From: Metallyticus violacea
Lineage: Eukaryota; Arthropoda; Insecta; Mantodea; Metallyticidae
Direction of reading: 5' to 3'
DNA length: 64,000 bases
NCBI GenBank assembly: GCA_030762175.1
Contig: CM060830.1
Coordinates: 44,504,501-44,568,500 of the forward strand
Part shown: positions 61,660-64,000 of the stretch, in pieces
Layout: every line of letters starts with the position of its first letter
Position numbering within the stretch: position 1 is the first letter of the stretch
Notes under the pieces: model-generated
Seen by the model: the letters and a program-made list of their open reading frames with translations, nothing else
Told to the model about the DNA's origin: nothing
Database searches by the model: none
Translations under genes and position numbers: made by a program

Positions 61660-62350
61660 AGGCCAAAAATAACTCTCTGTATCACTTAATTTATCATAAA
61701 ACATTTTAATGTCATTTTCTTAATTTATATACTTTGCTGTGAGTGTATATAAAAATGAAAAATAAATTAACTTGTAAAGAATAATATAGCTTAAAATAAT
61801 AAGAACTATAGAAGCAGAAATAAATAAGACAATGAAAAAGTTACAAAGATAGCAAATATTTTGAACAGCTTTTGTCTTTTAAAAATGAATCAGCTGTTTT
61901 CAAAGAAGAGTATGAGCTATTTCAATATTGCATTATATATAATCGTCATTGGAAGAAATTACTCTATGACCAAAATTGTGTTTTAAAATTGACAATGTTA
62001 GTAAATTCTCCTTGATTAAAAGATATGAAATCTGGACTTAACAAGAATACAAGGATATCTGTTACTATGGAACATCACTTCATGAGTTCTGCCAGATTAT
62101 ATAAAGCTTCATTAATACAATAGTGTTAATATCTCAAAACAGTCACTTTTGGATTTAGTGGCTTCTATCAGAACAACATTGATATATGAATTACTTTTTT
62201 TATGATAATTTGTTATAACAATTAGCAGAAATATACTATTAAGTACCCCTAAAATAAAAAATAACTGCTTATTATATGAATGATAATTTTTGTAAATTTA
62301 AATAAAATAATTTTGGAAATGAAGCCTATAAAGAACTAATTAACATAAAA
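61660..62350. other. No gene seen
   Basis: AT-rich, no domain-bearing frame or recognised repeat. Confidence 0.4.
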
Positions 62351-62368
62351 TAAGAAAGTGTGAATTAT

Positions 62369-62464
62369 AAAATCTCTTCTAATTAAAATATTTTAAATAT
62401 TTTAACTAGAAGAGATTTTATACTTATTTCACTGTGTGTAATTCCCGAATGTATTAAATACTGG
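62369..62464 (+). mobile_element. 96 bp snap-back element of PLE family D
   Basis: Arms of about 23 bp (aaaatctcttctaattaaaat and its near complement) are followed by a tail ending gaatgtattaaatactgg, which matches the PLE-D terminus at 40380-40435. A 13 bp duplication (aagtgtRaattat, one mismatch) flanks it at 62356-62368 and 62465-62477. Confidence 0.7.
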
Positions 62465-62804
62465 AAGTGTAAATTATGTTTTAAGCATACTTATCATAAT
62501 TACAATGCAGCACAAAAGCATTCTCAGAGATTCTCTTTCTTATACTTTTTATTTATTCTGGTTGATTAGGGTTGAGCAGAATATAAACTTTTTAATTGTA
62601 TTTAATTGTTCTTTTTATTTTTTGGGAAGTTTTATTTCCTTCACTTTCTCACTATTGTACTTCATTGTGGCTGTTTTTTTTTTCTTCTTCTTTTTTGACC
62701 CTCCATCACCTGCCTGAACTGATAGCTTCCATCAAAGATATATTGCTTCAATTTCATCACTGTATTAAAAAGCTTAAAAAGGAAAGGAAATATATAAAAG
62801 CAAA

Positions 62805-62895
62805 GTAAGTGGAGTTTAGTGTAAAAAAATGAATACCTAAGTTTAGGATATATTACCACTCCATTACGAACAGCTTTATAAGCACAATATTTATA
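62805..62895 (+). mobile_element. PLE family 2 terminal fragment
   Basis: The string gtaagtggagtttagtgta, then tgaatacctaagtttaggat and attaccactccatt, matches the right arm and tail of the 19790-19935 hairpin. The left arm is missing. Confidence 0.65.
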
Positions 62896-62899
62896 TAAA

Positions 62900-64000
62900 A
62901 GCAAGTTTCTTTCATTTGGTATGTTTTGACAATTATTCTGTAAATTAAGAGTACTTAAGCCTTCAGATTTAAAAATATTGGCTAACTTATCTACATTATG
63001 TGTAATGAAAGATTGAATCACATAATAAAAATTAAAAGCCATGGATGAGAAGCAAACTGTGTTTGAGCTCTAACTCTGAGCTACCATGTCCTTCCCAGAT
63101 GTGACATGAAATATTCCTATCTGGTTCTACATATTTTCAAAACTCAATTTCTTTGATGAGAGAGATGTAAACTCGGAAAAAGCAATTCAACACATATGTG
63201 TACTTAGGCCAAGAATTTTTTTAACCCAGCAATAAACTGAAGAATGATTGCTGGCTATGATTTCATATTAGTGATCCAATCTTCCACAAATTTGTCAAAG
63301 AATAATTTCTAACAATGTGCCACAATGATTATATTCATACCATGTGTAACCAAACTATTAAGAACAATAGCTAAATAAGCAATTTTCTCATTCATCTTAC
63401 ATATCTTTGCTAATAGCAAATATCACTTCATAATGTTCTGAAATCAGGAACCACCATATTTTTTAACATTGCATAGAATAATACAAAACTACTTAATTAT
63501 TCTGTCCCACATTAAATATCGTTGCCAATTATCAATGAACAATATCTATTTCTACTGTTGTAAAAATCAGTCTATGTATCACTATATACTAAGTAAAATG
63601 CTTAAATATGGATTATTAAGCATTCTGTAACTATTATGAATGAAATGTTTGTCCAGTTCACTATCTGCTAGGACTTAAAAAAAATTATGGATAGTTTTTT
63701 CATTTAAAGTAAATCATCTTAAAATTCACTGTCACTACTGTTCAAAAACTTGTCCATATCATCATACTGCCAAGCTGTTTTGAATGAATGAATGAATATT
63801 AGTGAAAAACAGCTATGTAAATATTATTTGAAACAAAATGCTTATTGTATAAATATGTACATTTAAAATATGGAACACCTTAAATATTTTGGTGTTCATG
63901 TGTTTTTCCTTACTCTGATATAACATTACATCTGCAAGAAAATTACATGCTCATTATTATCACATGAAGGGTTTTCCTTAGTATAGAGTCTTGAGACCTT
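62900..64000. other. No gene seen at right end
   Basis: AT-rich with a short (AATG)n near 63783-63796. The minus-strand open frame at 62662-63042 runs through the PLE fragment and a poly-pyrimidine tract and is not considered coding. Confidence 0.4.

Noticed and set aside
62662..63042. Minus-strand 126-codon open frame as a gene
   Set aside because: It crosses the PLE family 2 fragment and a poly-pyrimidine tract. Its apparent protein is a translation of repeat DNA.

Overview
The window is animal, most likely arthropod (probably insect), nuclear DNA. It is AT-rich, has two split genes with GT-AG introns of up to about 8 kb, tRNA-derived SINEs, non-LTR retrotransposon remnants, many mariner transposase relics and an unusual density of Penelope-like elements (PLEs). 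No bacterial features or CRISPR arrays are present. The species cannot be named from the sequence.

Two host genes sit head to head. On the minus strand, from 24803 leftward, are five coding exons (24803-24539, 20853-20614, 12413-12205, 8212-8038, 4139-3916) of a FAM234/ITFG3-family single-pass membrane protein with FG-GAP-like DxNxDG motifs; its 3' exons lie beyond the left edge. On the plus strand, from 26229 to 39354, is a complete seven-exon aldo-keto reductase gene of 321 codons with the full catalytic tetrad (D46, Y51, K80, H113). Both reading frames stay open across every predicted junction. The 1.4 kb between the start codons should hold both promoters and contains a tandem duplication of about 235 bp.

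The introns and the right-hand third (39.6-64 kb) are a transposon graveyard. At 1-2931 a PLE with reverse transcriptase and GIY-YIG endonuclease is preceded by an inverted fragment of itself. At 6061-7973, in FAM234 intron 4, several PLEs are nested inside one another. Further PLE pieces lie at 8.5-9.5, 19.8, 31.2-31.7, 39.8-40.4, 41.0, 58.5, 61.5, 62.4 and 62.8 kb. Mariner relics lie at 5.7, 37.7-38.6, 40.6-41.6, 41.7-42.0, 42.0-43.2 and 51.5-52.5 kb; a Tc1-like relic at 11.2 kb; a KIAA1586-like hAT relic at 58.0-60.1 kb. LINE pieces lie at 4.2, 15.3-16.9, 28.1, 34.9-35.6, 44.6 and 61 kb.

The most interesting signal is a recurring short snap-back derivative of PLE termini (96-277 bp), made of a long inverted repeat plus a one-sided tail and bounded by 9-13 bp target duplications. 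It occurs in at least three unrelated PLE subfamilies. Several PLE ends also carry what looks like a hammerhead ribozyme core (CTGARGA, stem II, GAAA) with a palindromic helix III (ACCGGT or ACATGT) followed by a T and a matching helix I. A perfect-looking 5 x 92 bp tandem array lies at 50686-51145. No host gene was recognised from 39.6 kb to the right end.
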